Positions 8,513 to 18,123 are shown, counted from the first letter of the stretch. The stretch: DNA of 64,000 nucleotides from Oscillospiraceae bacterium (GCA_022846095.1 AP025583.1:1798001-1862000); one strand, 5' to 3'. The notes: generated by a model from the letters alone, not told the origin. Numbers and translations: made by a program.

Positions 8513-9049
8513 TTACTTGCCCGCCTCGACGGCGTCCTTGATGGAGTCGAAGATGGCGTCCTGCCCCTCGCTCATGACGAGCAGGATGGTGCCGTCCTCC
8601 AGTGTCTCCAGCTTGGCGTTGTTGGCGATGTCGTACTGGTCTATCAGGTACTGCTGGAAGTTCTGCTTCTGCAGGTCGATGAAGCCGTTGAGGCCCTCCA
8701 GCACCGCGTCCTCCTTGCCGGCGGCGGGCATCACGGCGGCGATGCCGTAGGCCTGCACGTTCATCATGGAGGCGGAGACGGCGAAGGCGGTCATGTCCTC
8801 GGTCTTGAGGCCCAGCAGCTCCAGGATCATGGAGGCGCCGTCGTCGTCGGCGGAGGTGAGTATGCTCATATACTCGTTGGTCTCGGCGTCCCGGGCGTTC
8901 TCGATGGAGGTCTTGTACAGCTCGGTGCGCTCCTCGGGGGTGAGCTGCTTATCGCTCTCGCCCGCGTTGCCGCCTCCCTTGCCGGAACAGCCGGCGATGG
9001 CGGCCACCAGCAGTACGGCGGCCAGGGACAGGGTCAAAATTCGTTTCAT
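8513..9049 (-). CDS. DUF4358-like lipoprotein
   Basis: A 178-residue protein with a lipoprotein signal: Lys-Arg N-terminus, hydrophobic core, and lipobox IAGC with Cys21. The rest is acidic and soluble, with a repeated pattern seen in DUF4358 proteins of clostridia, where a central KEDAVLEGLNGFIDLQKQNF region is common. Its function is unknown; it should sit on the outer face of the membrane. It lies 10 bp downstream of clpC in the same direction and may be cotranscribed with it. The start was chosen at the ATG giving a proper signal peptide; a longer frame upstream would run into clpC. Confidence 0.75.
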   Translation of the reverse strand: MKRILTLSLAAVLLVAAIAGCSGKGGGNAGESDKQLTPEERTELYKTSIENARDAETNEYMSILTSADDDGASMILELLGLKTEDMTAFAVSASMMNVQAYGIAAVMPAAGKEDAVLEGLNGFIDLQKQNFQQYLIDQYDIANNAKLETLEDGTILLVMSEGQDAIFDSIKDAVEAGK

Positions 9050-9059
9050 TGGTATTCTC

Positions 9060-11585
9060 CTATTCGGTGGTTTGGTTGTCCGCAGACAGTTCCTTTGACG
9101 GCGTTCCCGGCAAAAGGTTCCCGGAAATTTTTTCACCCCGCACGGTGAGGCCATCCTCACCCACGTCCACCAGGGCGGCGCTGCCCTCGCCCAGCGCGCC
9201 GGAGAGCAGCTGCTCGGCGGCCGCGTCCTCCACCTGGGCGCGGATGGCCCGGCGCAGGGGCCGGGCCCCGTAGTCGGGGTCGAAGCCCTTGTCCGCCAGC
9301 GCCTCCACCGCCTTGTCGGTGAAGCGCAGGGGCACCCCCAGCTTCTCCAGCCGCTGCCCCACGCCCTCCAGCATCCGCCGGGCGATGGACTGGATCTGCA
9401 CCCGGTCCAGCTGCTGAAAGACGATGATCTCGTCCAGGCGGTTTAAAAATTCGGGCCGGAACACTTTTTTCAGATCCTCCAGCACGGCGGCGCGCAGCTC
9501 GGCCTGGGGGCGGGTCTCCCGGGGGGCGTCGGCGGCGGGGGCGAAGCCCAGCCGTCCGCCCTTGGCGGTGATCCGCTTGGCCCCCACGTTGGAGGTCATG
9601 ACGATGACCGTGTTGCGGAAGTCGGTCTTGCGGCCCTGGGCGTCGGTGGCGATGCCGTCCTCCATGATCTGGAGCAGGATGCCCCACACGTCCTCGTGGG
9701 CCTTCTCAATCTCGTCGAAGAGCACCACCGAGTAGGGGCGGCGGCGGACCTTCTCGGTGAGCTGGCCGCCCTCCTCGTGGCCCACGTAGCCCGGGGGGGA
9801 GCCCAGCAGGCGGGAGATGGTGTGCCGCTCCATATACTCCGACATATCGAAGCGCAGCAGGGCCTCCTCGCTGCCGAAGAGGGCGGCGGCCAGGGCCTTG
9901 CACAGCTCGGTCTTGCCCACGCCGGTGGGGCCCAGGAAGAGGAAGGCCCCCGTGGGCCGACCCGGCTCCTTCAGGCCCACCCGGCCCCGGCGGACGGCCT
10001 TGGCGACGGCCTTGACCGCCTCCTCCTGGCCCACCACCCGGCGGTGGAGCTCCTGCTCCAGGTTCAGCAGGCGGCGGCTCTCGGCCTGGGTCAGGGTGGT
10101 GACGGGCACCCCCGTCCAGCCGGAGACCACGGCGGCCACGTCCTCCGGCCCCACCGCCCCGGCGTTCTGCCCGGAGCGCCAGAGGGTCTTTTCCCGCTCC
10201 AGCTCCCGCCGGAAGTCCTCCTCCGCGTCCCGCAGCATGGCGGCCTTCTCGAAGTCCTGGCTGCGGATGGCGTCCTCCTTCTCCCGGCGGGCGTTCTCCA
10301 CCTTGTCCTCCAGCACCCGCAGGTCCGGCGGCGTGGACAGCCGCTCCATCCGCACCCGGGAGGCCGCCTCGTCGATGAGGTCGATGGCCTTGTCGGGCAG
10401 GCGGCGGTCGGCGATATACCGGGCGGAGAGGTCCACGGCGGCCCCGATGGCCTCGTCGGTGATGCGCAGCTTGTGGTGGGCCTCGTAGCGGTCCCGCACG
10501 CCCCGGAGGATGGCCACGGCGGTCTCCTTGTCGGGCTCAGCCACCACCACGGGCTGGAAGCGCCGCTCCAGGGCGGCGTCCTTCTCGATATAGCGGCGGT
10601 ACTCGTCGGTGGTGGTGGCCCCGATGACCTGGAGCTCCCCCCGGCCCAGGGCGGGCTTGATGATGTTGGCCGCGTCGATGGCCCCCTCCGCCGAGCCTGC
10701 GCCCACAATGGTGTGCAGCTCGTCGATAAAGACAATGATGTCGCCCACGCGGCGGATCTCGCTGAGGATGTTCTTGACCCGCTCCTCAAATTCGCCCCGG
10801 TACTTGGTGCCCGCGATCATGGAGGACAGGTCCAGGGACAGCAGCCGCTTGTTGCGCAGATCGTCGGGGACCTCCCCGGCCACGATGCGCCGGGCCAGCC
10901 CCTCGGCCACGGCGGTCTTGCCCACGCCGGGCTCGCCGATCAGCGCGGGGTTGTTCTTCTGCCGCCGGGAGAGGATCTGGATGACCCGGCGGATCTCCTC
11001 GTCCCGGCCGATGACCGGGTCCAGCAGGCCGCCCGCCGCCATCCGGGTCAGATCCCGGGAGAACTGGTCCAGCAGCTTGCTGTCGCCGGAGGCGGCGTAG
11101 TCCCGCTCCCCCTTGGCCCGGCCTCCGCTGCGGAAGGGGGGCGGGAGCTCGCCCCCCATGGCGGAGACCACGTCGCCGTAGAGGCGGCGCGGCTCCAGCC
11201 CGTTGGCGGCGATGACCCGCACCGCCACCCCGTCCCCCTCCCGGAGGATGCCCATCAGCAGGTGCTCGGTGCCCACGTAGCTCGAGCCCATGCGGGCGGC
11301 CTCGCTGAGGGAGAGCTCGATGACCCGCTTGCACCGGGGGGTCAGGCCCTGGGAGGGCCGTCCGCCCGGCGCCCCCACCCCCACCATGCGGGCGATGGAG
11401 GACTTGAGGGTCTCGCCGTCCAGCCCCTGCCCGGCCAGCACCCGGGCGGCCACGCCCCGGCCCTCCCGGGCCAGGCCCAGCAGCAGGTGCTCGCTGCCCA
11501 CGTAGCCGTGCCCCAGCTCGGCGGAGCTCTCCTGGGCCAGCCGCAGCGCGGCCTGGGCCCGCTCGGTAAAACTGGTCTCGCTCAT
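9060..11585 (-). CDS. clpC: ATP-dependent Clp protease ATP-binding subunit ClpC
   Basis: An 841-residue class I Clp/Hsp100 unfoldase that feeds proteins to ClpP. In order: a double Clp-N repeat (residues 1-150, with [11 protein letters not shown] and [11 protein letters not shown]), first AAA+ module with Walker [14 protein letters not shown], a middle region with the UVR-like [18 protein letters not shown], second AAA+ module with Walker [14 protein letters not shown], and a C-terminal D2-small domain. The middle domain is the ClpC type. No ctsR, mcsA or mcsB is adjacent, so the usual Firmicute heat-shock operon is broken up here. A small frame at 11590 ends inside its AGGTGA ribosome site. 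Confidence 0.95.
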   Translation of the reverse strand: MSETSFTERAQAALRLAQESSAELGHGYVGSEHLLLGLAREGRGVAARVLAGQGLDGETLKSSIARMVGVGAPGGRPSQGLTPRCKRVIELSLSEAARMGSSYVGTEHLLMGILREGDGVAVRVIAANGLEPRRLYGDVVSAMGGELPPPFRSGGRAKGERDYAASGDSKLLDQFSRDLTRMAAGGLLDPVIGRDEEIRRVIQILSRRQKNNPALIGEPGVGKTAVAEGLARRIVAGEVPDDLRNKRLLSLDLSSMIAGTKYRGEFEERVKNILSEIRRVGDIIVFIDELHTIVGAGSAEGAIDAANIIKPALGRGELQVIGATTTDEYRRYIEKDAALERRFQPVVVAEPDKETAVAILRGVRDRYEAHHKLRITDEAIGAAVDLSARYIADRRLPDKAIDLIDEAASRVRMERLSTPPDLRVLEDKVENARREKEDAIRSQDFEKAAMLRDAEEDFRRELEREKTLWRSGQNAGAVGPEDVAAVVSGWTGVPVTTLTQAESRRLLNLEQELHRRVVGQEEAVKAVAKAVRRGRVGLKEPGRPTGAFLFLGPTGVGKTELCKALAAALFGSEEALLRFDMSEYMERHTISRLLGSPPGYVGHEEGGQLTEKVRRRPYSVVLFDEIEKAHEDVWGILLQIMEDGIATDAQGRKTDFRNTVIVMTSNVGAKRITAKGGRLGFAPAADAPRETRPQAELRAAVLEDLKKVFRPEFLNRLDEIIVFQQLDRVQIQSIARRMLEGVGQRLEKLGVPLRFTDKAVEALADKGFDPDYGARPLRRAIRAQVEDAAAEQLLSGALGEGSAALVDVGEDGLTVRGEKISGNLLPGTPSKELSADNQTTE

Positions 11586-11589
11586 GCCG

Positions 11590-11772
11590 TCACCTCTTGT
11601 TTTTTTCCAAAAAAAGAATTTCCGCTTTTTTTTGACGGGCCTCATCATATCCCTCGCCATGCCCCTTTTCTTTCGTAATGCGCGGGTGGGCCGCGCTTCT
11701 GGGCGCGCCCTCCAGCTCCGGGGTCAGGCTCCCGGCGGCCTCCATACGGAATTTGTCGCTTGGACGGTACAT
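11590..11772 (-). CDS. Small protein of unknown function upstream of clpC
   Basis: A 60-residue, charged, lysine- and glutamate-rich frame. Two things support it as real: the ATG at 11772 has GGGAGG 7 bp upstream, and its TGA stop lies within the clpC ribosome site, an arrangement typical of coupled genes. There is no recognisable domain, signal peptide or membrane helix. A longer version starting at 11871 lacks a ribosome site. It could be a regulator or adaptor of ClpC, but this rests only on position, and it may be a chance frame in the clpC leader. The rest of 11586-11938 shows only the ferredoxin promoter. Confidence 0.4.
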   Translation of the reverse strand: MYRPSDKFRMEAAGSLTPELEGAPRSAAHPRITKEKGHGEGYDEARQKKAEILFLEKNKR

Positions 11773-11878
11773 CGCTTCCGCCTCCCTCGCTCTGGTTACG
11801 GTTTCCAGGTAAACGCAGTTTTGTTTCCTTAGTTTTCCCCGCGCATTGAAATATACCCAGCGGTATGGCATTTTAGCA

Positions 11879-11906
11879 TTGCAATTTTAAAAACTTGTGT
11901 TACAAT
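11879..11906 (+). promoter_or_regulatory. Promoter of the ferredoxin gene
   Basis: TTGCAA (11879-11884) and TACAAT (11901-11906) are 16 bp apart, about 33 bp before the start codon. Confidence 0.6.
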
Positions 11907-11938
11907 ACACTTAGTTTTTGATATTGGAGGTGTTTCCA

Positions 11939-12109
11939 TTGGCATATGTGATTAGCAGCGATTGCGTCAGCTGCGGCGCTTGCGCCGGCGCTTGCCCCGT
12001 TTCCGCCATCAAGGAGGGGGACGAGCATTACGAGATCGACGCGGGTACCTGCATCGACTGCGGCTCCTGCGCCGACACCTGCCCCACCGGAGCTATCTCC
12101 CAGGGCTAA
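11939..12109 (+). CDS. 2[4Fe-4S] ferredoxin
   Basis: A 56-residue clostridial-type ferredoxin. It has two C-x2-C-x2-C-x3-CP cluster motifs, CVSCGACAGACP and CIDCGSCADTCP, each binding a [4Fe-4S] cluster. It carries low-potential electrons in the cytoplasm for anaerobic enzymes such as pyruvate:ferredoxin oxidoreductase and hydrogenase. The start is taken as TTG at 11939, since GGAGG lies 8 bp upstream and the product then begins MAYVIS like its relatives; the ATG at 11918 lies before the ribosome site. It is monocistronic with its own promoter and terminator. Confidence 0.93.
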   Translation: MAYVISSDCVSCGACAGACPVSAIKEGDEHYEIDAGTCIDCGSCADTCPTGAISQG

Positions 12110-12123
12110 TGGCGTACATAGCG

Positions 12124-12165
12124 TAAAAAACAGAGGCGCCGCTGATGCGGCGCCTCTGTTTTTTC
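12124..12165. terminator. Rho-independent terminator after ferredoxin
   Basis: The stem AAAACAGAGGCGCCGC / GCGGCGCCTCTGTTTT has long A and T runs on both sides. Confidence 0.9.
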
Positions 12166-12246
12166 GTCTGTCTGCGCGGCGTTATTTGCAAAACGCGGCG
12201 TATGCGGGTATACTGGAACAATACCTTGTGGAAACGGCGGGATACC

Positions 12247-13542
12247 ATGCGGCAGCTCAGAGGCAGGAACCTTCTTTTTATCGGCTTCACTCTGTTTTCT
12301 ATGTTTTTTGGGGCGGGAAACCTGATTTTTCCGCCCTTTTTGGGCGCGCAGGCGGGGACGAACACCTGGTTCGCCTTCGCGGGCTTCGCCCTGTCCGCCA
12401 TCGGCTTCCCCATCCTGGGGGTGGTGGCGGTGGCCCGCTCCGGCGGGCTGGGCAGCCTGGCGGGCCGGGTGCACCCCCGCTTTGCGGCGGTGTTCACCCT
12501 GCTCATCTACCTGTCCATCGGCCCCTGCCTGGCCATCCCCAGGACGGCCAGCACCTCCTTCGAGATGGCGGTCACCCCGTTCCTGAACCCCGGCGGGCCG
12601 GCGGGGGCCCTCCGGCTGGGCTACTCCGCGGCCTTCTTCGGCGCGGCGCTGCTGCTGGCCCTGAAGCCTGAGAAGCTCACCGACCGGCTGGGCAAGATCC
12701 TCTGCCCCTGCCTGCTGCTGCTGATTGCGGCCGTCTTTGCGGGGTGCGTCATCCACCCAGTGGGGGGCTACGGCGGGGTGGGGGAGGTCTACGCCGCCAA
12801 CCCCGCCGTCCGGGGCTTCCTGGACGGCTACCAGACCATGGACACCATCGCCGCCCTCAACTTCGGCATTGTGATCGCCCTCAACATCCGGGCCAAGGGG
12901 GTGGAGGAGGAGGGGGCCGTGGTGCGGGGCACCATCCGGGCGGGCTGGGTGGCCGGGGCGGTGCTGCTGGCCGTGTACGCCATGCTGGCCCATATCGGCG
13001 CGCTGTCCGGCGCGGCCTTCCCCGGCGCGGGCAACGGGGCGCAGACACTGACCCGGCTGGTCGCCGCCCTCTTCGGGCCGTGGGGCAGCGTCATACTGGC
13101 CGCCATCTTCGTCATCGCCTGCCTCAATACCTGCGTGGGCCTCATCAGCTGCTGCAGCACGTATTTCCACGGCCTCGCGCCCCGGCTGTCCTACCGGGGG
13201 TGGGCGGTGGTCTTCGCGCTGTTCAGCATGGTGGTGTCCAACGCCGGGCTGGACGCCATTTTGAAGGTGTCGGTGCCCGTGCTCAACGCCATCTACCCGG
13301 TGGCCATCGTGCTGATCCTGCTCTCCCTGTTCCCGCCGCTGGCGGGGACGCGGCTGGTCTACCCCACCGCCGTGGGCGTCACCGGGGTGTTCAGCGTGCT
13401 CTACGCCCTGGTGGGCGCGGGGGCGCCCCTGGCCGTGCTGGAGCGCATCCCCCTGGCCGGTATGGGGCTGGGCTGGGTGATACCCGCGGCCCTGGGCGTG
13501 GGCGCGGGGCTGGCGCTGGACAGGCTCGGGCGGACCGGGTAG
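12247..13542 (+). CDS. brnQ: Branched-chain amino acid transport system II carrier protein
   Basis: A 431-residue membrane protein with about twelve helices. It begins with the family signature region LLFIGFTLFSMFFGAGNLIFPPFLG, followed by GPCLAIPRTASTSFE, which is highly typical of BrnQ (LIVCS family). These carriers import leucine, isoleucine and valine with Na+ or H+. The start is the ATG at 12247; its ribosome site is weak (GGCGGGA), and in-frame ATGs upstream would lie in or near the ferredoxin terminator. The stop codon touches the stop of the convergent gene at 13543, with no terminator between them. Confidence 0.92.
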   Translation: MRQLRGRNLLFIGFTLFSMFFGAGNLIFPPFLGAQAGTNTWFAFAGFALSAIGFPILGVVAVARSGGLGSLAGRVHPRFAAVFTLLIYLSIGPCLAIPRTASTSFEMAVTPFLNPGGPAGALRLGYSAAFFGAALLLALKPEKLTDRLGKILCPCLLLLIAAVFAGCVIHPVGGYGGVGEVYAANPAVRGFLDGYQTMDTIAALNFGIVIALNIRAKGVEEEGAVVRGTIRAGWVAGAVLLAVYAMLAHIGALSGAAFPGAGNGAQTLTRLVAALFGPWGSVILAAIFVIACLNTCVGLISCCSTYFHGLAPRLSYRGWAVVFALFSMVVSNAGLDAILKVSVPVLNAIYPVAIVLILLSLFPPLAGTRLVYPTAVGVTGVFSVLYALVGAGAPLAVLERIPLAGMGLGWVIPAALGVGAGLALDRLGRTG

Positions 13543-13971
13543 CTACTGCTCCCGGTCCAGCTTGAAGCGGTGGTACAGGGCGTAGAACTGGATGAAGAGG
13601 TAGGCCACGACGGAGGGGATAATCACCGCGAACCCGGCGTTCATCAGCGCGAAGGCCAGGAGCAGGGCGGCAAAGACGTAGGTCATCATATCGAAGCCCT
13701 TGGCCTTGGCGGCGTTGGCGTGCTTGACGTTGCGCTCGTCCTTCGCCTCGATGTCCAGCCGCCGGGCCATCTCGGGGTCCTTCTCCAGCGCCTTTTTGCT
13801 CAGGATCTCCCCCAGGCCGTGGCCGAACGCGCCGCAGCCCACGCCGATGCACAGATAGGGAAGGGTGAGCAGGAGCCCTCCGGACTCCGGATAGGCCTTG
13901 ACGAGGAACAGGCCCAGGGCAAACAGGGCGGCTCCGGCAACAGCGATCAGATAGTACTTTGCCTTTTTCAT
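13543..13971 (-). CDS. Small membrane protein of unknown function
   Basis: A 142-residue protein with two N-terminal helices (about 5-30 and 33-55), a charged cytoplasmic segment LSKKALEKDPEMARRLDIEAKDERN, and two C-terminal helices. Four-helix proteins with this middle motif are common uncharacterised proteins in clostridia. AGGAGG lies 7 bp before the ATG. It is transcribed alone. No function can be assigned. Confidence 0.7.
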   Translation of the reverse strand: MKKAKYYLIAVAGAALFALGLFLVKAYPESGGLLLTLPYLCIGVGCGAFGHGLGEILSKKALEKDPEMARRLDIEAKDERNVKHANAAKAKGFDMMTYVFAALLLAFALMNAGFAVIIPSVVAYLFIQFYALYHRFKLDREQ

Positions 13972-14096
13972 GGGAACGCCTCCTTACAGCGTGATAATTT
14001 CCCGGGATGGAAAGTTTGCTTTCCGTGTTCTACGATAGCATATCCGGGTCCTGATGTCAAGCGGACTTTCCATAAACCGATTAGGGGGAGAAAATA

Positions 14097-14960
14097 ATGA
14101 AGAGTATTTACCGGAGCGAGGCCGCCAGGCGGGCGGTGCTGGAGCTGTACGACGCCCAGATGGCGGAGCTGGGGCGCCCGTACCAGAACCTTTGGGTGGA
14201 CACCTGCTTCGGAAGGACCCACCTGATCGAGACGGGGGACCCCTCCGCCCGGCCGCTGCTGCTGTTCCACGGCGGAAACGCCACCACGGCCTACAATCTA
14301 AAGTACTGCGGTTTCCTGCTGGAGGGCTTCCACGTCTACGCGGTGGACACCATCGGCCATCCGGGGAAGAGCGCGGAGGTCTGCCTCTCCCCCCGGGGGG
14401 AGGACTACGGGCGCTGGGGCAGCGAGGTCATAACGGCGCTGGGCTATGACAAAATGGCCTGCTTCGGCGGCTCCTTTGGGGCGGGGGTGCTGGTCAAGAC
14501 CATGTGCGTGGCGCCTGAAAAGGTGGAGCGCAGCGCCCTGACGGTGCCCTCCGCCATCCGGAACGCCCCCGCCTACCGCAGCATGAATATGCTTCTGCCC
14601 ATGCTGCTCTACTGGGCGACCCGCCGGGAGAAGTGGTTTATCCGCTGCATCCTGCCCATGGCGATCGAGGAGTCGGCCATTTCTCCCGACATCCTGGCCA
14701 CGGCCCGGTGCAGCATCGACAACGCCAAAATCAAGACCGGGATGCCCGCGGACGAGCCGCTGGAACGGCTGGAGCGGTACAAAAACCCCGTCCTGGTGAT
14801 GGCGGCGGAGCGGGACTGCCTGTTCCCCGGGGAGCAGGTGCTTGCCCGGGCCGGGCAGGCCTGGAAACAGGCAGAGACCTATCTGCTCCGGGGCCGGGGG
14901 CACATCCACGCGATGACGGAGGCGGAGCAGGCGCGGATCAGGGACTTCCTGCTGCGATAG
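14097..14960 (+). CDS. Alpha/beta fold hydrolase
   Basis: A 287-residue enzyme of the alpha/beta hydrolase superfamily. The oxyanion motif is LLFHGGNATTAYN and the nucleophile elbow is FGGSFGAG with Ser in G-x-S-x-G. A late aspartate (in AAERDCLFPGEQV) and histidine (GRGHIHAM) complete the triad. No signal peptide is seen. Relatives hydrolyse esters or lactones; the substrate is unknown. GGGGGAGA lies 6 bp before the ATG. It stands alone, with a strong terminator that it shares with the next, convergent hydrolase gene. Confidence 0.85.
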   Translation: MKSIYRSEAARRAVLELYDAQMAELGRPYQNLWVDTCFGRTHLIETGDPSARPLLLFHGGNATTAYNLKYCGFLLEGFHVYAVDTIGHPGKSAEVCLSPRGEDYGRWGSEVITALGYDKMACFGGSFGAGVLVKTMCVAPEKVERSALTVPSAIRNAPAYRSMNMLLPMLLYWATRREKWFIRCILPMAIEESAISPDILATARCSIDNAKIKTGMPADEPLERLERYKNPVLVMAAERDCLFPGEQVLARAGQAWKQAETYLLRGRGHIHAMTEAEQARIRDFLLR

Positions 14961-14967
14961 ATGGAAA

Positions 14968-15000
14968 AAAGCCCGGGGCGTTTGAAACGCCCCGGGCTTT
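14968..15000. terminator. Bidirectional rho-independent terminator
   Basis: The stem AAAGCCCGGGGCGTTT / AAACGCCCCGGGCTTT lies between two convergent hydrolase genes. Confidence 0.9.
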
Positions 15001-15002
15001 CA

Positions 15003-15971
15003 TCAAAACTGCTCCAGTAAAAACCGGCCGATGCTCTCCATGGCCTCCCCGGCCTTTTTCATGGGGAACATCTGGAACACGTGCCACATGTCGTTCCACA
15101 CCTCCAGGCGGCAGGGGACGCCGGCCAGCACCAGCCGGTCCCGCAGGCGCACCGAGTCGGAGAGGAGGATCTCGTGGGTGCCCGCCTGGATAAGCACGGG
15201 CGGGAAGCCCGCAAACTCCCCGAAGAGGGGGGAGAGGTTGGGGTCGGACAGGTCCATGTCCCGGGCGTAGGCCCCCCGGACGGCGTGGATGTAGTCCATG
15301 GTGATCATGGGGTCCAGCTCCGAGCGCTCGGTGTAGGACTTGCCGCTGGCCGTCATGTCGGTCCAGGGGGACATGAGAATGAGGGCCGCGGGCAGCCGCC
15401 GTCCGGCGGAGCGGAGCTGGTGGCAGAGCACCAGGGCCAGGTTGCCCCCGGCGGAGTCCCCGGCCACGATCACGTCCCGGGCGCCGTAGCCCAGGTACAT
15501 CAGATAGTCCCAGGCCTTCATGGCGTCGTTGACGGCGGCGGGGTAGGGGTGCTCGGGGGCCAGGCGGTAGTCGAAGGAGAGCACCTCGTACCCCGTGACG
15601 TTGGCCAGCTTGGAGGCCAGGATGCGGGAGTAGCCCAGGTTGCCGCTGGTGTAGCCGCCCCCGTGGCAGTAGAGGATGGCGTGCTTGCGGTCGTGGCCCC
15701 GGTCGGGCCGGACCCAGGCGGCGGCCATGCCCGCCAGCTCGAAGGGCTCCCAGCTCATGCCCACCATGGGGGCCACCAGGCGGCCCAGCAGCTCCTGGCC
15801 CTTGCGCTGGCGCTCCAGGTCCTCCGGGTCCATGGACTCGGGGGAGGTGGAGGAGTGGATGGCCTTCAGCGCCCGCATCACCGGGTCCAGGCGGCGGGTT
15901 TCGGCGGCCTTGCGCTCCTCCTCGCTGCGGCGCTTCAGCGTCATATGCAGGTTCTGCTTCCTTTGCTCCAT
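15003..15971 (-). CDS. Alpha/beta hydrolase, hormone-sensitive-lipase family
   Basis: A 322-residue esterase. It has the HSL oxyanion motif HGGGYTSG, the nucleophile motif GDSAGGN, an acidic residue in the IQAGTHEILLSDS region and the late histidine in MWHVFQMF. The N-terminal 70 residues are charged and probably form the cap. Such enzymes cleave short acyl esters. The gene is divergent from an acyltransferase gene with a 140-bp gap, and clostridia often carry an HSL esterase beside this acyltransferase/DUF6320 pair. That suggests the enzymes make and break the same kind of ester, which is inference. AGGAGG precedes the ATG. Confidence 0.88.
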   Translation of the reverse strand: MEQRKQNLHMTLKRRSEEERKAAETRRLDPVMRALKAIHSSTSPESMDPEDLERQRKGQELLGRLVAPMVGMSWEPFELAGMAAAWVRPDRGHDRKHAILYCHGGGYTSGNLGYSRILASKLANVTGYEVLSFDYRLAPEHPYPAAVNDAMKAWDYLMYLGYGARDVIVAGDSAGGNLALVLCHQLRSAGRRLPAALILMSPWTDMTASGKSYTERSELDPMITMDYIHAVRGAYARDMDLSDPNLSPLFGEFAGFPPVLIQAGTHEILLSDSVRLRDRLVLAGVPCRLEVWNDMWHVFQMFPMKKAGEAMESIGRFLLEQF

Positions 15972-16113
15972 GGGACGCCTCCTTTTTTCAGTGCATGGAT
16001 TATATCACAGGGGGGCAAAAAAAGATAGACCCCATCCGCCGCCATTCCCCTTGTAGTTTGGCCGGGGGAGTGGTATGCTTTTTTCAGAAGTCAGAATGAA
16101 AGGGGGGATGACG

Positions 16114-17409
16114 GTGGCAAAACGGGAAAAGGGCCCCAAGCCGGACTGGTACAAGCTGGACAACGCGGGCGTGCTCTACTCCGCCCTCCAGAAGGAGGAG
16201 TACTCGGCCATCTACCGCTTCTCCGCCGTGATGGCCGAGCGGGTGGACCCCGCCGCCCTCCAGCGGGCGGTGGACAGGACCATGCCCCGCTTCCCCGGCT
16301 TTTCCGTGCGCATCAAGAAGGGGGCCTTCTGGTACTACTTTGAGCCCAACCGGGCCCCCGGCCCCTTCGTCAAGGAGGACATCGCCAACCCCTGCCAGCC
16401 CATCCGCTTCAAGGAGGACAACGGCTGGCTGGTGCGCTTTTTCTACTACGAGCGCCGCATCTCCTTCGAGGCCTTCCACGCCATCTCGGACGGGGGCGGG
16501 GCGATCACCTTTTTCCGCACCCTGCTGGCGGTCTACCTGCGGGAGCGGGGGATCGAAGTGCCGAACGGGGAGGGCGTGCTGGACGTGGACGAGCCCCCCC
16601 GGAAGGAGGAGCTGGAGGACGCCTACGCCAAGTACGCGGGCAAGCGGGTGCTGCGGGGCGGCTGGGAGAAGAGCGCCTACCCCAACACGGGCACGGCGGA
16701 GCCCTTCTACACCTTTAACGTGACCATGGGCTTCGTCCCGGTGGACAAGCTCAAGGAGCGCGCCAAAACCTATGGCGGCGCGACGATTACGGAGTACCTG
16801 ACGGCCGTGCTGCTGAAAACCCTGCTGGACAAGCAGCACGGGGAGAACCCCCGGCGGGAGAAGCCGGTGGCCCTGGCCATCCCCATCAACCTGCGGCCCT
16901 GGTTTCCCACGGACACCCTGCGCAACTTCATCCTCACCATCCGGCCGTGCATCGACCCCGGCCTGGGGGAGTATTCCTTTGCGGAGATCGTCTCTTACGT
17001 GCACAATTTTATGCGCCTGAAAATCAACCGGCAGGAGATGCGGGCCACCTTTACGGGGAACGTGCATTTCACCACCAATAAGCTGCTCCAGGTGATCCCC
17101 GTCTTTCTGAAAAACCCGGTGATGGCCCTGAGCTACCAGCTGGTGGGGGTGCGGCCCTACACCTCCACCTACACCAACCCCGGCCCCTTCCGGGTGCCCG
17201 AGGCCATGCGCCCCCATATCGGGCATATGGAGGTCATCCTGGGCCAGGCCACCGCGCCCCGGGTCCACTGCGCGTCCATCAGCTACGGCAACCTGATGGA
17301 GATCACCTTCGCGGGCACGCTGGTGGAGACCGACACCGAGCGGGAGTTCTTCCGCTTCCTGGTGCGGGAGGGCATCCCGGTGAAGGTGCGCAGCAACCGA
17401 ACGAGTTGA
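16114..17409 (+). CDS. Condensation-domain-like acyltransferase (alcohol acetyltransferase type)
   Basis: A 431-residue protein of the chloramphenicol acetyltransferase-like fold used by condensation domains. The catalytic histidine motif appears as FEAFHAISDGGGAITFF (H-x3-D-G), and a second structural motif, LALAIPINLRPWFP, sits at mid-length. It should join an acyl-CoA to an alcohol or similar acceptor; the true product is unknown. The GTG at 16114 has AAAGGGGGG 6 bp upstream; ATGs at 16096 and 16108 are possible but badly spaced from that site. It lies 9 bp upstream of the DUF6320 gene in the same operon. Confidence 0.75.
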   Translation: MAKREKGPKPDWYKLDNAGVLYSALQKEEYSAIYRFSAVMAERVDPAALQRAVDRTMPRFPGFSVRIKKGAFWYYFEPNRAPGPFVKEDIANPCQPIRFKEDNGWLVRFFYYERRISFEAFHAISDGGGAITFFRTLLAVYLRERGIEVPNGEGVLDVDEPPRKEELEDAYAKYAGKRVLRGGWEKSAYPNTGTAEPFYTFNVTMGFVPVDKLKERAKTYGGATITEYLTAVLLKTLLDKQHGENPRREKPVALAIPINLRPWFPTDTLRNFILTIRPCIDPGLGEYSFAEIVSYVHNFMRLKINRQEMRATFTGNVHFTTNKLLQVIPVFLKNPVMALSYQLVGVRPYTSTYTNPGPFRVPEAMRPHIGHMEVILGQATAPRVHCASISYGNLMEITFAGTLVETDTEREFFRFLVREGIPVKVRSNRTS

Positions 17410-17418
17410 GGTGATTCG

Positions 17419-18123
17419 ATGTCCTACTGTGTCAACTGCGGGGTGGAGCTGGACGCCACCGCGTCCTTCTGCCCCCTGTGCCATACGCCGGTGGTCAATC
17501 CCAACCAGCCGGTGGACGGCGCCTCCCCCAGCCCCTTCCCCACCCAGCGGGGGGAGGTGGCCCCGGTGTCCAAGTGGGAGCTGGCGCTGCTGCTCAGCGC
17601 CATGATGGCCTCGGTGGCGGTGTGCTGCGCGCTGCTGAACATCTTCCTGCCCGCCGAGCGCACCTGGTCGCTGTACGTCATCGGCGCGGCGGTCATGCTG
17701 TGGATCTGGTTTGTGCCCCCGCTGCTCATGCGGGGGATGGGGCTGTGCCTGCGGCTGGTGCTGGACGTGCTGGCCGTGGGGATCTACGTGCTGCTGATCG
17801 CGGTGGATTTGGACGGCATCGGGTGGTTCCTCCACCTGGCCCTGCCCATCGTGCTGCTGGGGGGCGCCATCGTGCTCTTCCTGGGGCTGATGATGCAGGG
17901 GGGCCGCCGGTCCATCCTCACCAGCGTCACCCTGATCATCGGCAGCGTGGGGGCCTTTATGGCGGGCGTGGAGTTCTTCGTGGACCGCTACCTGGAGGGG
18001 GCCTGGGAGCCGGGCTGGTCCCTGGTGGTGCTCACCGTCTGCGTCGCCATGGTCATCCCCCTGGTCATCGTGCGCCGGGTGCCCTCCCTGCGGGAGGAGG
18101 TACGGCGCAGGTTCCATATGTGA
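17419..18123 (+). CDS. DUF6320-type zinc-ribbon membrane protein
   Basis: A 234-residue protein. Residues 4-25 form a zinc ribbon with CVNC and CPLC pairs, followed by a proline-rich linker and five or six membrane helices from residue 50 onward. Proteins of this build commonly follow the condensation-type acyltransferase in clostridia, so they probably work together at the membrane. The function is undescribed. GAGGTG lies 5 bp before the ATG. It ends the operon, with a terminator at 18140. Confidence 0.7.
   Translation: MSYCVNCGVELDATASFCPLCHTPVVNPNQPVDGASPSPFPTQRGEVAPVSKWELALLLSAMMASVAVCCALLNIFLPAERTWSLYVIGAAVMLWIWFVPPLLMRGMGLCLRLVLDVLAVGIYVLLIAVDLDGIGWFLHLALPIVLLGGAIVLFLGLMMQGGRRSILTSVTLIIGSVGAFMAGVEFFVDRYLEGAWEPGWSLVVLTVCVAMVIPLVIVRRVPSLREEVRRRFHM

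Noticed and set aside
12106-13170. Protein rich in Gly, Gln and His on the minus strand opposite brnQ
   Set aside because: Composition is typical of antisense reading of a GC-rich membrane protein gene, and no ribosome site is present.
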